Shown: positions 43,440-55,147, counted from the first letter of the stretch. The stretch is DNA of 64,000 nucleotides from Bolinopsis microptera (GCF_026151205.1 NC_087084.1:13295453-13359452), one strand, 5' to 3'. Made by a program: numbers and translations. Notes: generated by a model not told the origin, from the sequence alone.

Positions 43440-45048
43440 GAACATGTTTATAGAATGTATTACTCTCGGCAGTGGTCGACCGGGGGCAGGATTCTGACCG
43501 AGGCCGGGGAGCCCCAATATAGCCGGGGCCGGGGCTGACCACTGAGAATTAGCCGGGGCTGGAAAATCTTCCATTTTTCCGGGGCCGGGGCCGGGGGTAG
43601 TTTACCAAACTGAAGTCAGAAATTGAAACATGAATTTGATAATAATTTAGGCTGGTGTGATGCAATTGCAATCGGGACAGATTAAACTCAAGGTGCGGCT
43701 TATCCTCAACGACTTGAGGATTAAACCACAACTTCGTGCTGTGAACCAACTCAGGATAATCCTCATTATCCTGCCCACATCCAGAAAGTTAAAAATTTCC
43801 TCACAGATAAAAATTTTTTGTATTCCGTGGCATGCTCGACAGGACAGTTCTTAAGCATTTGAAGCTAGGCCCCAGAAAATTGTTTGCGTTTTTGCTTGGC
43901 CACATTAAAATCGACAATAACAAAATATCTGAAGCCCTTCAAAATAGTGTGTTACAAGATGGCTTTCTCCTACAACAAGTAAAACATGGCCAGCTTGCAC
44001 CATCTGTCGTAGTTATCACAAATTATTATATGTGCCTTGCAGAGTAGAGGCAACCATATCCTGAGAAATGTAGAGTGCATACAACTTAAACTTTCGCACA
44101 GCCCACAGACAGGAAAATTCTTGATGATTTTGCCCACACAGAAGGCCTAGAAGCAATTTGGCAATAGAGATCATTTTCAAACGCAGTTTAAAAAACGATT
44201 CAAAGAACTGTTAGTTTTTTCCTCTCTCATTTGTCAACAATTTTGGATCGTTTTTAGAAAATTTCCTCTTCCCAAAAAAAAACTTTGTATCTAAATTTTT
44301 CAAATTAATATCGTAAACTTTTGAAATTTCCTCTTTGGCAACAAAAACAGTTTAGGACCAATAAAACCTGAAAAAATAATCCACCTTTATATTATAAAAC
44401 ATGCAATACTTTTTTTAAAAAAAAACAAATAATCAAAGTTTTAGCACAATTTTACAGCATAAAATTTAAACAAATGAAAACATATAATGCTCTTAGTGGT
44501 AAATGGCCGTTTGTTCTGAGCTGTATGATTTTTTGACAATCAACTAGCGGGGCAAGGAATGTACTGGCTGGTAGCTTTTGTACACACCAGAACGCTAGTC
44601 TGGTTGATTAGTGACCAAATTAGAGGCATTGATGGGAAGGCATTATAATTTGTGGGTGTAAGAGGGAATATTTGGCATGCATTATTCTAGCAGCTATTTT
44701 GTAACAAATGGTCTTTACGATTATTAAGGACGGTAAGTATTTTGGGTGTTCAATACTAAATCATGGCTAAATGTCTAAGTGGGGGTTTAAATTTAAGGGA
44801 GAAAAAGAAATGAATATTGGGTTATAATATTAATCATAGAAGTCAACCCTGATATAACTATTGTACTAAAAATTTGATCATAATGCTTAGGGTCTTGATT
44901 AGAATTCAAATTGGATACAAAAATAGGATCTCTTTACACTACACTTACTCACTCACACATCACATTTAACTTGACAGAGGAATACGCTGGCAGAGTAAGT
45001 CGATTTGGTCATGAAATTTTGGAGGTCAGGTGGAATCCCTGCAGGAGC
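43440..45048. other. Region without recognised genes
   Basis: A GC-rich patch at 43470-43610 is built of CCGGGGC units, with AGTGGTCGACCGGGG and, inverted, GGGGCTGACCACT. The rest is AT-rich. Short frames, for example 43832-44047, resemble no family I know. Confidence 0.55.
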
Positions 45049-45490
45049 CTACGAAAATTTAAGGTTACAAATATCAAAGTCTTTATTTGTCCAGTCATAC
45101 ACGGCATGACAATGCTGGTTGGAAAGTAGTGAAGATTTCAGTTTGGATTTCAGGCAAGAAATACTAACAGAACAATCAAAGATTTTAAGGTTAGGGGTTA
45201 TTATATTCCATATTTTCGTTGACCTCGTGTTATGGTTGTCTGGGGGATCCGGTTTATTGATAATAAGCATTGGTTTCCTGGAAGAACGAGAATACTCTTC
45301 GTACATAGACATAGGAGTAGAAAACTTCATGATCTTGAATAATTCTATGTAGCTATGGTAAGTATAAAGATTTTGTACAGTGAGTATCTCGTTGTTTTTA
45401 AACAGAGGTTTAGTGTGCTCCTTTTTATAAAATTTACTATCAAGTTTCTGGTCAGTAAATGGTCTGGTTCGAACACACGTTTTGAATTTA
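45049..45490 (-). pseudogene. 3' end of a second LINE, minus strand
   Basis: The frame at 45330-45049 reads MKFSTPMSMYEEYSRSSRK, then NTRSTKIWNIITPNLKIFD and SCLKSKLKSSLLS. This matches the C-terminal tail that follows the RT domain in many invertebrate LINEs (RS-x-IWN, then S-x-LK-x-x-L). A frame above it (to about 45490) carries related residues. A different family member from the one at 41400-43430. Interrupted just upstream by the hAT-type MITE. Confidence 0.65.
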
Positions 45491-45502
45491 TCCAGGTAGG
45501 CT

Positions 45503-45793
45503 CAGTGGCGTAACGAAGGGCCCTGCTGACCCCGCTGTGCAGGGGGGCGCCGTCTTAGGGGGGGGGCGCCAAATCGTCGTTTGAATGTGGGACAATTTCG
45601 AAAACTTAACTAAAGTACTAGCAAAACTGCGCGTTTTGCTCTAGATACACACTTTTTTAAAGATTTTACCGGCGTATCCTCTAAAATCACCTGATTTGTT
45701 CAATTTTAGGGAGGGGCACCAAAAGGGGAGGGGGCGCCAACAGGGGGGCGCCTTTTCGGCAGGGGGGCGCCAACAGGCAACGTTACGCCACTG
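45503..45793. mobile_element. hAT-type MITE, copy B, with perfect 8-bp target duplication
   Basis: Starts CAGTGGCGTAACG and ends CGTTACGCCACTG (perfect 13-bp inverted termini). GGTAGGCT stands on both sides (45495-45502 and 45794-45801), the 8-bp signature of hAT insertion. The inside is rich in GGGGGGCGCC blocks and matches copy A (20349-20597) in inverted orientation. 291 bp, non-coding. Confidence 0.92.
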
Positions 45794-45801
45794 GGTAGGC
45801 T

Positions 45802-47187
45802 GCTCTATCACCAAACAAGACCCTCAGACAGTACTTCTGTGCAGTGAATATTGAGCTTATACGATTTTTAGCTGCCCCACCCCATGCTGATATGCAGTAC
45901 GACAGATGGGATTCAAAAAGAGTATAGGATAATAAAAAATGTTTCGAACAGTAAAGTTTTAAAAAGTGATTTTTTAAGCATGATTATGATAATGATGACC
46001 AACAACCCCAGTTCAAAGGGACAGGGAGTAGACCAGTCACCTTGTATAATTGTTGTGCAACCATCCCCGATCATGTATTTGTGGCAAATTAAAACATGTC
46101 ACACAGAGAAAAGTTTAGAATGATCTCCTTAGCTCAGAAATCAATGCAAACGAGGCTCACTTCTTATGAACATTCGCCTTTATCGAAATTCACCAAACTT
46201 TCAAAAATTAATTAGGCCTCATGGCATTATATTATGTAAAAGGAGCTTAATTGACGATGTCAATTCATCTCAGCTCGGCGCGGCACAGTAGCGCATCTCT
46301 GATCTCGCCGATCTAGAGATCGCTGTGAGAAGCCTCATTGAGTGTGCTGCGCGGCACAGTAACGCATCGCGCTACAAGAAGGAGCTTATTAAAATTGCGG
46401 TAATATGTAATAAGTAAAGCAAAATTTAAGTAAAACAAAATTTGAATTAAATTGGTTTCTTTGCAGTTTACATAACATTCAATGTTTAAATAATTTTTTC
46501 CACAATGTTGCATTGCATGAAAGTACCAAAAATAAAATTAGCGCAAAAATATTAAAATTTGGACACTTTTGAATTTGTACTTAGAGAAAAATCAAAACAT
46601 GGGTTTTAAATTTATATAGCATATTTATTGTATATAGCATGTTCAGAATTAAAATGTTTTTGGACCTTATAAAGCCGATCCCGAGTACTTTGCAGTATTG
46701 CATATTATGGAAAAATGCCCGTAAGGCTCTTTTGTATCACGTTGTGACACCCACGGTCGTTTCACGGTCGACCTTTATCGTCCTGACGATACAGGGGGAG
46801 CCGCGCACTTCGTGCGCGGCGGGTCATACATGATACAACGTATGATAAAGGCTCTTTATATTATTTGTTTTAAATTTATTAACCAAAGCCCTCTCGCTTG
46901 CACGAAAGCATGTAAGCACACGGTAAGACAGAGGTGCGAGAAAAAACATTGTTGATATAAACAGTCTAGATCTTAACTTGGAGCCACAAGGCCAAGGGTG
47001 ATTTTTGATTGTTAAGGGAATTTTTTGAATTCTTAAAGGGCCAGGGTTGATTTTATATAGGTAGGGGGTGCACGATAAAAATAAACTTGCTCGGATTTTT
47101 AAAATTTTTGTACCATTGTTTTCTAGAGACTGTGAGAATTTTCATACATACATACATGTTACATGGCGAGATCTCCATCCAAAAGGA
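45802..47187. other. Repeat-bearing intergenic region
   Basis: At 46801-46819 a perfect hairpin CCGCGCAC, TTC, GTGCGCGG. At about 46870-47065 a dispersed repeat (ACTTGGAGCCACAAGGCC then AAGGGTGATT) recurs at 51222-51350. At 46265-46375 GCGCGGCACAGTA occurs twice. No gene is visible. Confidence 0.55.
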
Positions 47188-48540
47188 TTAGTCTGCGTCG
47201 ACTGCGTCATTACTTTGTATTATACAACTTCGGCGGGTAACATTTCTCCATCCCTTTCGGTCTGCAGCTAATCTTCTCATACAATCAATCGTGAGTCCAT
47301 TCCGATCCAATCTCTGCTCAGCATCCTCAATAAATACATCATTTAAGCTCTTCCTAGGCCTGCCTCTTGATCTCTTCCCATGCTTGGGTTTCCATTCAAG
47401 TAAATAGTTGGGTAACCGATCTTCAGGCATTCTACTGACATGTCCAAACCAACGCAGCCGTTTTGTTGTTATTATGTCAGCAAGAGCAGTTATTGATGCC
47501 CTTCTTAAAACATCCTCATTACTTACTCGATGGAACCACCTCACTCTCAGGATTCTTCTTAAGCAGTACTGATGGAAAGACTCCAATCTTCTTGTCTGCA
47601 CTTGAGTCGTGTTCCATATCTCACATCCATAGGTCAGAATGGTAAGAACAGCTGCGATGTAGATTCGCACTTTGTTGTTAATGCTTATGTTCTTATTCTT
47701 CCAAATGTTGTTGAGTTGGTTAAAAGCTCCAGTTGCTTTTCCAATCCTGACACTTATTTCTTTATCAATCTTGCCATCTGATGTAATTTTGGCACCCAAA
47801 TAAGTGAATTGAGTGACCTGCTTTGCAGAGTTTCCATCGACAGTTATATCTATGGTCCTATTCTCTGGGAGTGGGTGCTGCGATGTATCTTTCCCAATGA
47901 CCATGATCTCTGTTTTCTTTGCGTTCATCTTAAGACCCCCGAGCCCACAGTATTTCGCAATATTGTCCGTAGTTTCTTGCAGTCCTTCAACAGTGTCATC
48001 CATTCCTGCGATGTCATCAGCATAGTCCAGATCAATGACACATTTTTCCGGTTGTCTGGAACTTTGTCTGTACTGAAGAGTAAAACCACGGGATATATTT
48101 TTAAACTTCTCTGCAAGTTCTAATCCCCAGTTAAGTACAAGATTAAAAATGGGGGGCCCTTGCACATCACCTTGTCCAGTCCCCGAATCGACATCAAACC
48201 ATCTTGTCAATTCTCCATTGACACGAACTGCACTTTCAGTTGCTCTAAAGAACGCTTTGAAAACATTGATATATTTTGTCGGAAGACCATAATGTTCAAA
48301 AGCTTTCCAAATAAAGTCACGATTGATTGAATCAAAAGCAGCTTTAAAATCAATAAAGTTTATGTACAAAGGGACGTTGAATTCTATACAATTGTGTATT
48401 ATACAATGAAGTGAGTACAGCTGATCTATACAAGAACGGTTTCTCCTGAAACCACACTGATTCTCTCTGAGCAATTTTTCAAGCCCATTACTCAGTCTTT
48501 TTAACAACACAATTTGGAATAACTTTGATACAGTTGAGAA
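47188..48540 (-). CDS. Reverse transcriptase of a LINE, 5' truncated, frame open (440 aa)
   Basis: The minus-strand frame opens with ENQCGFRRNRSCIDQL. Motif A is YINFIDFKAAFDSI, motif B GTGQGDVQGPPIFN and motif C DLDYADDIAGMDD. TYLGAKITSDGKIDKEI follows. The C-terminal region has WFGHVSRMPEDRLP and KRSRGRPRKSLNDVF, a Zn-ribbon-like tail common in RTE-type and related LINEs. Both catalytic aspartates (motif A and YADD) are present. The endonuclease and the first RT motifs are missing beyond about 48540, so the copy cannot move by itself. Clade assignment is uncertain. Confidence 0.88.
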   Translation of the reverse strand, partial: FSTVSKLFQIVLLKRLSNGLEKLLRENQCGFRRNRSCIDQLYSLHCIIHNCIEFNVPLYINFIDFKAAFDSINRDFIWKAFEHYGLPTKYINVFKAFFRATESAVRVNGELTRWFDVDSGTGQGDVQGPPIFNLVLNWGLELAEKFKNISRGFTLQYRQSSRQPEKCVIDLDYADDIAGMDDTVEGLQETTDNIAKYCGLGGLKMNAKKTEIMVIGKDTSQHPLPENRTIDITVDGNSAKQVTQFTYLGAKITSDGKIDKEISVRIGKATGAFNQLNNIWKNKNISINNKVRIYIAAVLTILTYGCEIWNTTQVQTRRLESFHQYCLRRILRVRWFHRVSNEDVLRRASITALADIITTKRLRWFGHVSRMPEDRLPNYLLEWKPKHGKRSRGRPRKSLNDVFIEDAEQRLDRNGLTIDCMRRLAADRKGWRNVTRRSCIIQSNDAVDAD

Positions 48541-48894
48541 TTTTCACAGTACCAAATTTGTCATACTTTTTTTTGGAATGATCAGTGAGTTTCGCCTAGG
48601 TGCCATATTTGATGGTGCGCGGCTTTTGGAGCAAAATTAGGTGTAAAACTTGCGTAATTTGACCAAATTCGTTGATTTTTGTCGTATTATGTTATCATAT
48701 CTTCGGTTCCTGAACATGAATCATGCTGAAAATTTGTCAGAACCTTCCAATCATACTTACCCACCGAACCTAATTTAGTTGTGAGAGATTGGCCTTGATT
48801 AAGAGGTCTAAAAATGACAAAATAGGTATAAATTCGTCGATAACTCAAATTCTGACCACCGAAATTGCTCAAACTAAATTAGGTTCAGTAAAAC

Positions 48895-49313
48895 ATCCTA
48901 AGAAAGCAACCATGGAGAAAATGGACACACTCCATCGTAGACACCTCAGGTCCATTTTAAACATCAAATGGCCTAAAGGTATGATAAGCAACAAAGCATT
49001 GTATGAAAGGTGCAAAGTTGAAAAGTTATCCAAGCGTATTGAACACCAGCGGTGGAAGATGTTTGGACACATTCTCAGGAGTATGGAGAACACCCCAGCC
49101 CAAACGGCTCTCTCTTTTGCTATTGAATCAGATAATTTATTCATTGGTAGATTGGGGAGACCTAGAATGAACTTGTTATCGGTTTTAAGAAGTGATTTAA
49201 GTAGTAGAAATTTGCAAATGGACAACTTGCATGAATTGAACGAAATTAGAGATATAGCTGCATGCAACAGATGTTGGGAAAATCTTTTTCAAGGGTACAG
49301 TTTACCGCATTAA
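48895..49313 (+). pseudogene. 3' end of another retroelement reverse transcriptase, plus strand
   Basis: The frame reads KKATMEKMDTLHRRHLRSIL, WPKGMISNKALYERC, HQRWKMFGHILRSMENTPAQ and LGRPRMNLLSVL. This is the post-RT tail (hRRHLRxIL, GHIxR) of invertebrate LINEs. The upstream part (48541-48890) has no RT motifs and holds a short inverted repeat (GAACCTAATTTAGTT at 48768 and its inverse near 48873). Faces the element at 47188-48540 tail to tail across their truncated ends. Confidence 0.72.
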
Positions 49314-51710
49314 GGTATTTTTAAGAATCATTTTTGTCGGTAAGATCCTGTTTTATAATAATAATAATAGTAAAACATAAGTGTTTGCGTACGCTGACCA
49401 AATTTCAACAAAATTGTTATATGGGAAGTATTATAACTTTTTGATTGTTTCCGAAATATTGTGCTGGCCGAAATAAGAGCTAAAAAACTATTCAATGGTC
49501 AGCGCGCTCGTCTTACGGTCGATGGCGCACTGCCTAATATAGGGTCATTGCTATATTATGTGTATATTGTTTGAATAATTTTATATAAGCACACAGTTAG
49601 GTAAAGCTCTTTATTATTTAAACTAGCAAACTGGATAATTATAGTGTACTCTTTCGTATTTGGTAGTTGCCTGAACTTACAACAGCAACCAAGGTGCCTT
49701 TTTAAAAGATTTTGTATTTTGTGAGGGTATTATTCAACGGCTTGTATATGAAACTTACACTTACACTCAGTGTACACCCAGTGTTAACTAGTATTACACA
49801 CTGGTAAACTCTACGTAACGCGCGAAAATAATAATTCTATTGCGTTTTCATTGTCACATTTCACGTCGACGGGATTAAACGCGCGCGCGCGTAACATCTT
49901 ATCTTACTGCTATACTCAACGAATAAACACACAACGACTTTGACAATTGACCGACGACTTAACGATTGTGAGTTATGACGGACTTAACTGTATGGGTCAA
50001 CTACTAAAACTGCATTGTATACTATCTTAATCATTATACTGGACATGAGATGACGAAGTATCTTGAGCAGCACTTTATACCTCCACTTAGAACTTGATTA
50101 GTCACGAACAATAGAATCATTATAAATCAATACAATAAAACATCTTGATCAATAAATGCCTAGCAGCACCAGACAGCAGCCGTGTACCTTTTTCGACTCC
50201 ACGGAGTCCCTGATGGACTTTTGTTTACTTTTGTTAATAATTTGACCGCAACCTTTCTTTCTCGAAACACAAATCCTACTGTACTTCATTACAGTATTAA
50301 GATAATATAATATAAAGCAAATCATGTGAATATATGACTACGAAATAGATCTATAGACTTGTCCATAATATTTAATACCGTATTGATGGTTTTGAATTTT
50401 GTATATTGAATTTTAATGTGAAGCGTTTACTCTTCCCCCTCGGCAATTAATTAGAAAGTTAGATTAATGACAATAATTGCCAAATGACGTAGTAGATATA
50501 GATGTTCAATGTTGTAGAGTGATTTCAAGAGTAGTGGTCCACAGGGGCCCGAAAAAGCCGTACAGGCACTTGGGTCCTTATCCTTGTCACTAGTCCCAAT
50601 TGGATTCACTTTACACAAAACATGAACGTTTACAATTTAGACGTACACATTGGCACGATATTTATTAGAAAGCAAACAGTATAAAATAATACGTGCGTGC
50701 GCGGCTTGAGCCGCGCCGCATAACAATTTATGCGTTTAGGGGCTGGAGTACGCGTGTTTACAGATTAATGAATTGTTGCATTGTAAATATTTAAAGTTGA
50801 CGATATATTATGATTTAATAGTAAATTTTTCAAAGCTGGCTTTGGACTTAGGTAAAATTATAATTTATTTATTTAAAAGAAAAAACCACGGATAGTTTTT
50901 AATTTACATAGTCGTATAACTATAATCAAGTTAATCCTGTTTTCAAGAATGCGCGGCTTTGGCGGCCAGTTATTGACTTGTACATAAAATTGAATTTTAA
51001 ATAGAAATGTGAATGTATTAAAATTTAAAACTTTCAAAACGGAGGCTTATAAATATTATTATATTATGATTGTAAAATAAAGGATAAAATTTTAAATTTG
51101 TTTCACTTAAAAAAATTTGTTTCACTTATTTCTCGGTATATTTAAATTGTAGTAGCCAAGGGTGATTTTCAAATGTTTCTCCCAATATTTTTGATAGTGA
51201 ATATATTGAGTTTTTTTTTCTCTCCGGGGAGACAGAGGGGCGAGAAAGAACTTAATGTCATTATAGAAAGTCTAGATTTGAACTTGGAGCCGCAAGACCA
51301 AGGGTGATTATCAAAATATTGAGTTTTTGAAGGGTTATTTTTATATAGGGTCATTGTGACATTATGTGTATACTGTTTGAAACATTATATTAGTTATTGT
51401 TTAAAAAATATATATATTGAGTTTTTGAAGGGTTGTTTTTATATAGGGTCATTGTGACAATTAGGTGTATATTGTTTGAAAAATTTTCCTTTACGTAAAT
51501 TGTAGTATACTGTAAACAATATTATCATACTATACCAGTTAAAACTAATTACAACATATATAAAACAAAATTTTAAAACAGGATCAGTACAACTCATTAC
51601 ATTTATTATTATGTGATGGGATGTGACTTTATCCAGGTTTAGTCAGTCCACAACCTGTCCCCATGATATGAAGGCCTTGTTTTAATTCTAAATGAAAAGC
51701 TTGTTTCACT
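49314..51710. other. Repeat-bearing intergenic region
   Basis: ATATAGGGTCATTG followed by TGTGTATA(C/T)TGTTTGAA occurs near 49540, 51345 and 51440. The last two are parts of a 95-bp tandem duplication (TTGAGTTTTTGAAGGGTT at 51322 and 51417). A perfect hairpin GCGCGGCT, TG, AGCCGCGC lies near 50699-50716. A dispersed repeat at 51222-51350 matches 46905-47065. No gene is visible. Confidence 0.55.
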
Positions 51711-52244
51711 ATGATAAATGATAAATGCACACCTAGTTACCATTATATCAGTCACTTTTTTTACCAACAAGCTCACCCCAACATTAAGGCATTAAAATCC
51801 CAGGGTGAAACATTTTCTGTACTAAAAGTTAAACCTCAGATCAAAAACAGCAGCAAGCATCAAGCTACTATACGAGTTAGTAACAATATCAGGAAAATCA
51901 TAGAACAACAGGGAGATCGGCTATACATCAGTTCGTTTAGTTGCAAAGTTTATGATCAATTTCATGTAAAACGATGCAACAACTGCCAAGGTTTTGGACA
52001 CTACAGGTCGGAGTGTGAATCAGAAAAAGCTATTTGTGGTTATTGTTCCAAGAATCATACGTCAGAAGATTGTCCAGAAAAGAAAACTAATAGCATTATT
52101 TCATGCTGCATTAACTGCTCTAAGGGCAAGTATCGGGATGAAAGAAACACACACACGGCATTTGATAGGACATGTCCAGCTTATGTTGCTGAACAGCAGC
52201 ATCTCCGCAAAACTATCAATTACTACAGTTCAAAAAACTTGTAA
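51711..52244 (+). CDS. LINE ORF1 with zinc knuckles (3' part)
   Basis: A 177-codon frame. Two CCHC-type knuckles stand at CNNCQGFGHYRSEC and CGYCSKNHTSEDC, followed by a third cysteine cluster (CCINCSKG ... TCP). This is the nucleic-acid-binding ORF1 protein of a LINE. The N-terminal RNA-binding part (compare the separate fragment at 27497-27907) is missing or diverged. The stop is at 52242-52244. ORF2 follows in another frame and opens before this ORF ends. Confidence 0.88.
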   Translation: MINDKCTPSYHYISHFFYQQAHPNIKALKSQGETFSVLKVKPQIKNSSKHQATIRVSNNIRKIIEQQGDRLYISSFSCKVYDQFHVKRCNNCQGFGHYRSECESEKAICGYCSKNHTSEDCPEKKTNSIISCCINCSKGKYRDERNTHTAFDRTCPAYVAEQQHLRKTINYYSSKNL

Positions 52245-52294
52245 GCAGTGGTCTGAAATCCTCTCCGGCGGAGATTCTTGGCTGTTGCTGGAAT

Positions 52295-55147
52295 GTGAGA
52301 TCTCTCAATAATAAGATTCAACCAATCATGGAATCTATAATCGACCAAGGAATCTCTGTCCTTTTTGTCACTGAGACTTGGCTCACCAGCATGAAGAATG
52401 ATGTTACTGCTACCATCAAGTCTTACGGCTATAACTTGATTCACTACATCAGGAAAGACTCTGCTAAATGCAGAGGCGGAGGAGTTGGAATTATTTACAA
52501 TTCAAGTGATTTGAACCTTACTCCTGTGTTTGATAAGTGTGGAGATACGTTTGAAGCAGTTTTAGGCAAATTTCGAGACTCATCGGGTGATACTGTCCTC
52601 TGTGCTTGTGTTTACCGACCAGGGTCATTGACTGATGTATTTTTTGAAGATTTGGATGAGTTTATTGGGAACATATTCATGAAATACAAGAAGTTTTTAA
52701 TCTGTGGTGATCTTAATATTCATTTGGATGATCATAAATCAAGAAACACGGCCAAACTGACTGAAGTATTGGCCAGCTATGGACTGCATCAATACGTGAG
52801 AGATCCAACTCACAACAAAGGACATATTCTGGATGTTGTAATCTCCTCCCATCAGATAGTCAATCCAAAGAGTGTCACAGTAGACTCACACACCTCGGAA
52901 ATGTTCCCAAACTGTGACCATTTCCCGGTTACTTTTAGCCTCACAAAAACAGTTGCAAGCAATCTCAACAAGAAAAAAGTTATCACATTCAGAAATGTCA
53001 AAGAAATTGACAAAAATTGTTTTGCGGATAATCTTGCTGAGGAATTGGTTACTGTAATGGATCCTGAGGGTCTATCACAAGCTGAAATGCCGTCATTTGA
53101 AAGCCGCATCAGCCTATACAACTCTAAGTGCCTAACTGTGCTGAATAACCATGCTCCTCTCCTCACAAAGGAAATCAAAGAACGTAAGTCTGCCCCTTGG
53201 TTCGATGGTGAATATAAAGCACTTAGAAGCCAAAGAAGAAAAGCCGAGACAAAGTGGAAAATCTCCGGATCTTTAACTGACAAGAAACACTATGAATCAA
53301 TCAGAGAGCAGTGCACAGAACTCTCAGACAGGAAGAAACATGAGTTTTTCAAAGTCGAATTCATAAAGCATTCCTATTCTTCTAAGAGTCTTTTTAGATT
53401 TGTGGACACCTTTCTTGATCGGGATAAAAGCATTGTGTTGCCTTCGTCGGAGTCTCTCAAGGACACAGTCGAAAACTTTAACGTATATTTTCAGGAGAAA
53501 ATAAAGGCAATACGAAATAACTTTGATCATGTGGAGTCTGACGATCAAACGCCCTCTTACTGCGGAGAAAAACTAGCTGAGTTCTCTCCAACTACTCTAG
53601 AAGAACTAGAGGAGATAATCAAGGCATCTGAGATCAAGTCTTCTTCAATTGACCCTCTACCTGCAAACATCTTTAAAGAAAACCTTGAGGTTCTACTACC
53701 CGTCTTAGTTGACATAGTAAATGCTTCATTATCTTCTGGCAGTATTGATGGCGCTAAACTAGCTCATATCACACCCCTGATCAAGGGCCAGGGATTAGAT
53801 AGTGATAATCTCAAGAATTACAGACCAATATCTAACCTTAGTTTTGTGGGCAAGTTGATAGAAAGAGTAGTGCTCAGGCGTCTAAATGAACATCTAGAAA
53901 ACAACAACCTGAACATCCCACAGCAGTCTGGATACAAATCAAAACACAGCACCGAGACTCTGCTTGTGAGAGTTGTTAACGATCTACTCATTGCATCTAC
54001 AGAAAGCAAGGCAACTGTTGTTCTTCTCCTAGATCTCAGCGCAGCTTTTGATACAGTTGACCACTGCAAACTACTGAACATCCTCAGAAATGAGTTGGGA
54101 ATAACAGGGACAGCTTGGAAATGGTTCAGCAGCTTCCTCACAGGTAGATGTCAAACGATTAAAGTTGGAAATGAGGAATCTTATGAGATAGTGATTAAGT
54201 TTGGAGTCCCACAGGGCTCTGTGCTGGGTCCGGTCCTGTTCAACATCTACATTCGCTCTTTGTACTCAGCAGCACATGATTTGAACTTCTCCATCCAGGG
54301 TTACGCCGACGATCATCAGCTGTATAAAAGTTTCAAGCCAAACGAGGAGCCCACCGTCCTTATCAACGATGTTCCCAAATGTTTCCAAGAAATTAATGAC
54401 TGGATGAAAAAACATTATCTACAGCTCAATGCAGGAAAAACTGAGATTCTTGTCTTTGGGACACCGCTTGTCCTCCAGCAGCTGTCTATAGGGGGCGTGT
54501 TTGTTAACTCTGAGACGTGTGTCAGGCTGTCACCTGTTGCAAAGAACCTCGGATTTCGTCTCGACTCTCAACTAAACTTTGGTGAGCAAATCAAGCAACT
54601 TAAAACATCCTGTTTTCTGAAACTAAGAGACCTTGCTAAGATGAAAACATTCCTCACAACCAAACAGATGGGAACACTGACTCAAGCAATTGTAATCTCA
54701 TCGCTTGACTACTGCAATGCACTTTACTATGGTTGTAGTCAAGCCTCAATTACGCAGCTGCAGAACATTCAGAACCGAGCATGCCGTCTGGTTTTTGGAT
54801 TAAAGAAGAGAGACTCAGTCGAGGAGAAGCTCAAATCCCTTCATTGGCTCAAGGTGAAGGAGAGGATTGAGTTTAAGTTATGCTTACTGATTTTCAAAGC
54901 AGTCAATGGTGTTGCTCCTGCATATCTGTGTGATCTAGTAACATTTGTTAGTTCGAGTAGCAGAAGAACTTCCTCCTTACACCTACCCGTCGGATCTACA
55001 AGATCACACCCAAGAGCGTTTCAGACTGTTGCTCCGAAAATCTGGAACCAACTACCAATTGAAATTAAGACTTGTTCCGATGTTGATCTGTTCAAAACAT
55101 TATTAAAAACTCACCTGTTTAAGAAAAGTTATGGCATGAGCGATTAA
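52295..55147 (+). CDS. LINE ORF2: endonuclease plus reverse transcriptase, uninterrupted (950 aa)
   Basis: CR1/L2/Jockey-like polyprotein that nicks target DNA and reverse-transcribes its own RNA there. The endonuclease has RSLNNK at the start, LFVTETWLTS, GGGVGIIYNSS, ICGDLNIHLDDHKS and NCDHFPVTFSL. The RT has NYRPISNLSFVGKLIERV, motif A LLLDLSAAFDTVDH, motif B FGVPQGSVLGPVLFN and motif C GYADDHQLYK. The tail RRTSSLHLPVGSTRSHPRAF, then PKIWNQLPIEI and LFKTLLKTHLFK is typical of L2/CR1. The frame is open further upstream (CCWNVRSLNN), so translation may begin before 52295; the codon at 52295 is GTG. All catalytic residues I can check are present and there is no stop, so this may be a recent, perhaps competent copy. 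Confidence 0.92.
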   Translation: MRSLNNKIQPIMESIIDQGISVLFVTETWLTSMKNDVTATIKSYGYNLIHYIRKDSAKCRGGGVGIIYNSSDLNLTPVFDKCGDTFEAVLGKFRDSSGDTVLCACVYRPGSLTDVFFEDLDEFIGNIFMKYKKFLICGDLNIHLDDHKSRNTAKLTEVLASYGLHQYVRDPTHNKGHILDVVISSHQIVNPKSVTVDSHTSEMFPNCDHFPVTFSLTKTVASNLNKKKVITFRNVKEIDKNCFADNLAEELVTVMDPEGLSQAEMPSFESRISLYNSKCLTVLNNHAPLLTKEIKERKSAPWFDGEYKALRSQRRKAETKWKISGSLTDKKHYESIREQCTELSDRKKHEFFKVEFIKHSYSSKSLFRFVDTFLDRDKSIVLPSSESLKDTVENFNVYFQEKIKAIRNNFDHVESDDQTPSYCGEKLAEFSPTTLEELEEIIKASEIKSSSIDPLPANIFKENLEVLLPVLVDIVNASLSSGSIDGAKLAHITPLIKGQGLDSDNLKNYRPISNLSFVGKLIERVVLRRLNEHLENNNLNIPQQSGYKSKHSTETLLVRVVNDLLIASTESKATVVLLLDLSAAFDTVDHCKLLNILRNELGITGTAWKWFSSFLTGRCQTIKVGNEESYEIVIKFGVPQGSVLGPVLFNIYIRSLYSAAHDLNFSIQGYADDHQLYKSFKPNEEPTVLINDVPKCFQEINDWMKKHYLQLNAGKTEILVFGTPLVLQQLSIGGVFVNSETCVRLSPVAKNLGFRLDSQLNFGEQIKQLKTSCFLKLRDLAKMKTFLTTKQMGTLTQAIVISSLDYCNALYYGCSQASITQLQNIQNRACRLVFGLKKRDSVEEKLKSLHWLKVKERIEFKLCLLIFKAVNGVAPAYLCDLVTFVSSSSRRTSSLHLPVGSTRSHPRAFQTVAPKIWNQLPIEIKTCSDVDLFKTLLKTHLFKKSYGMSD

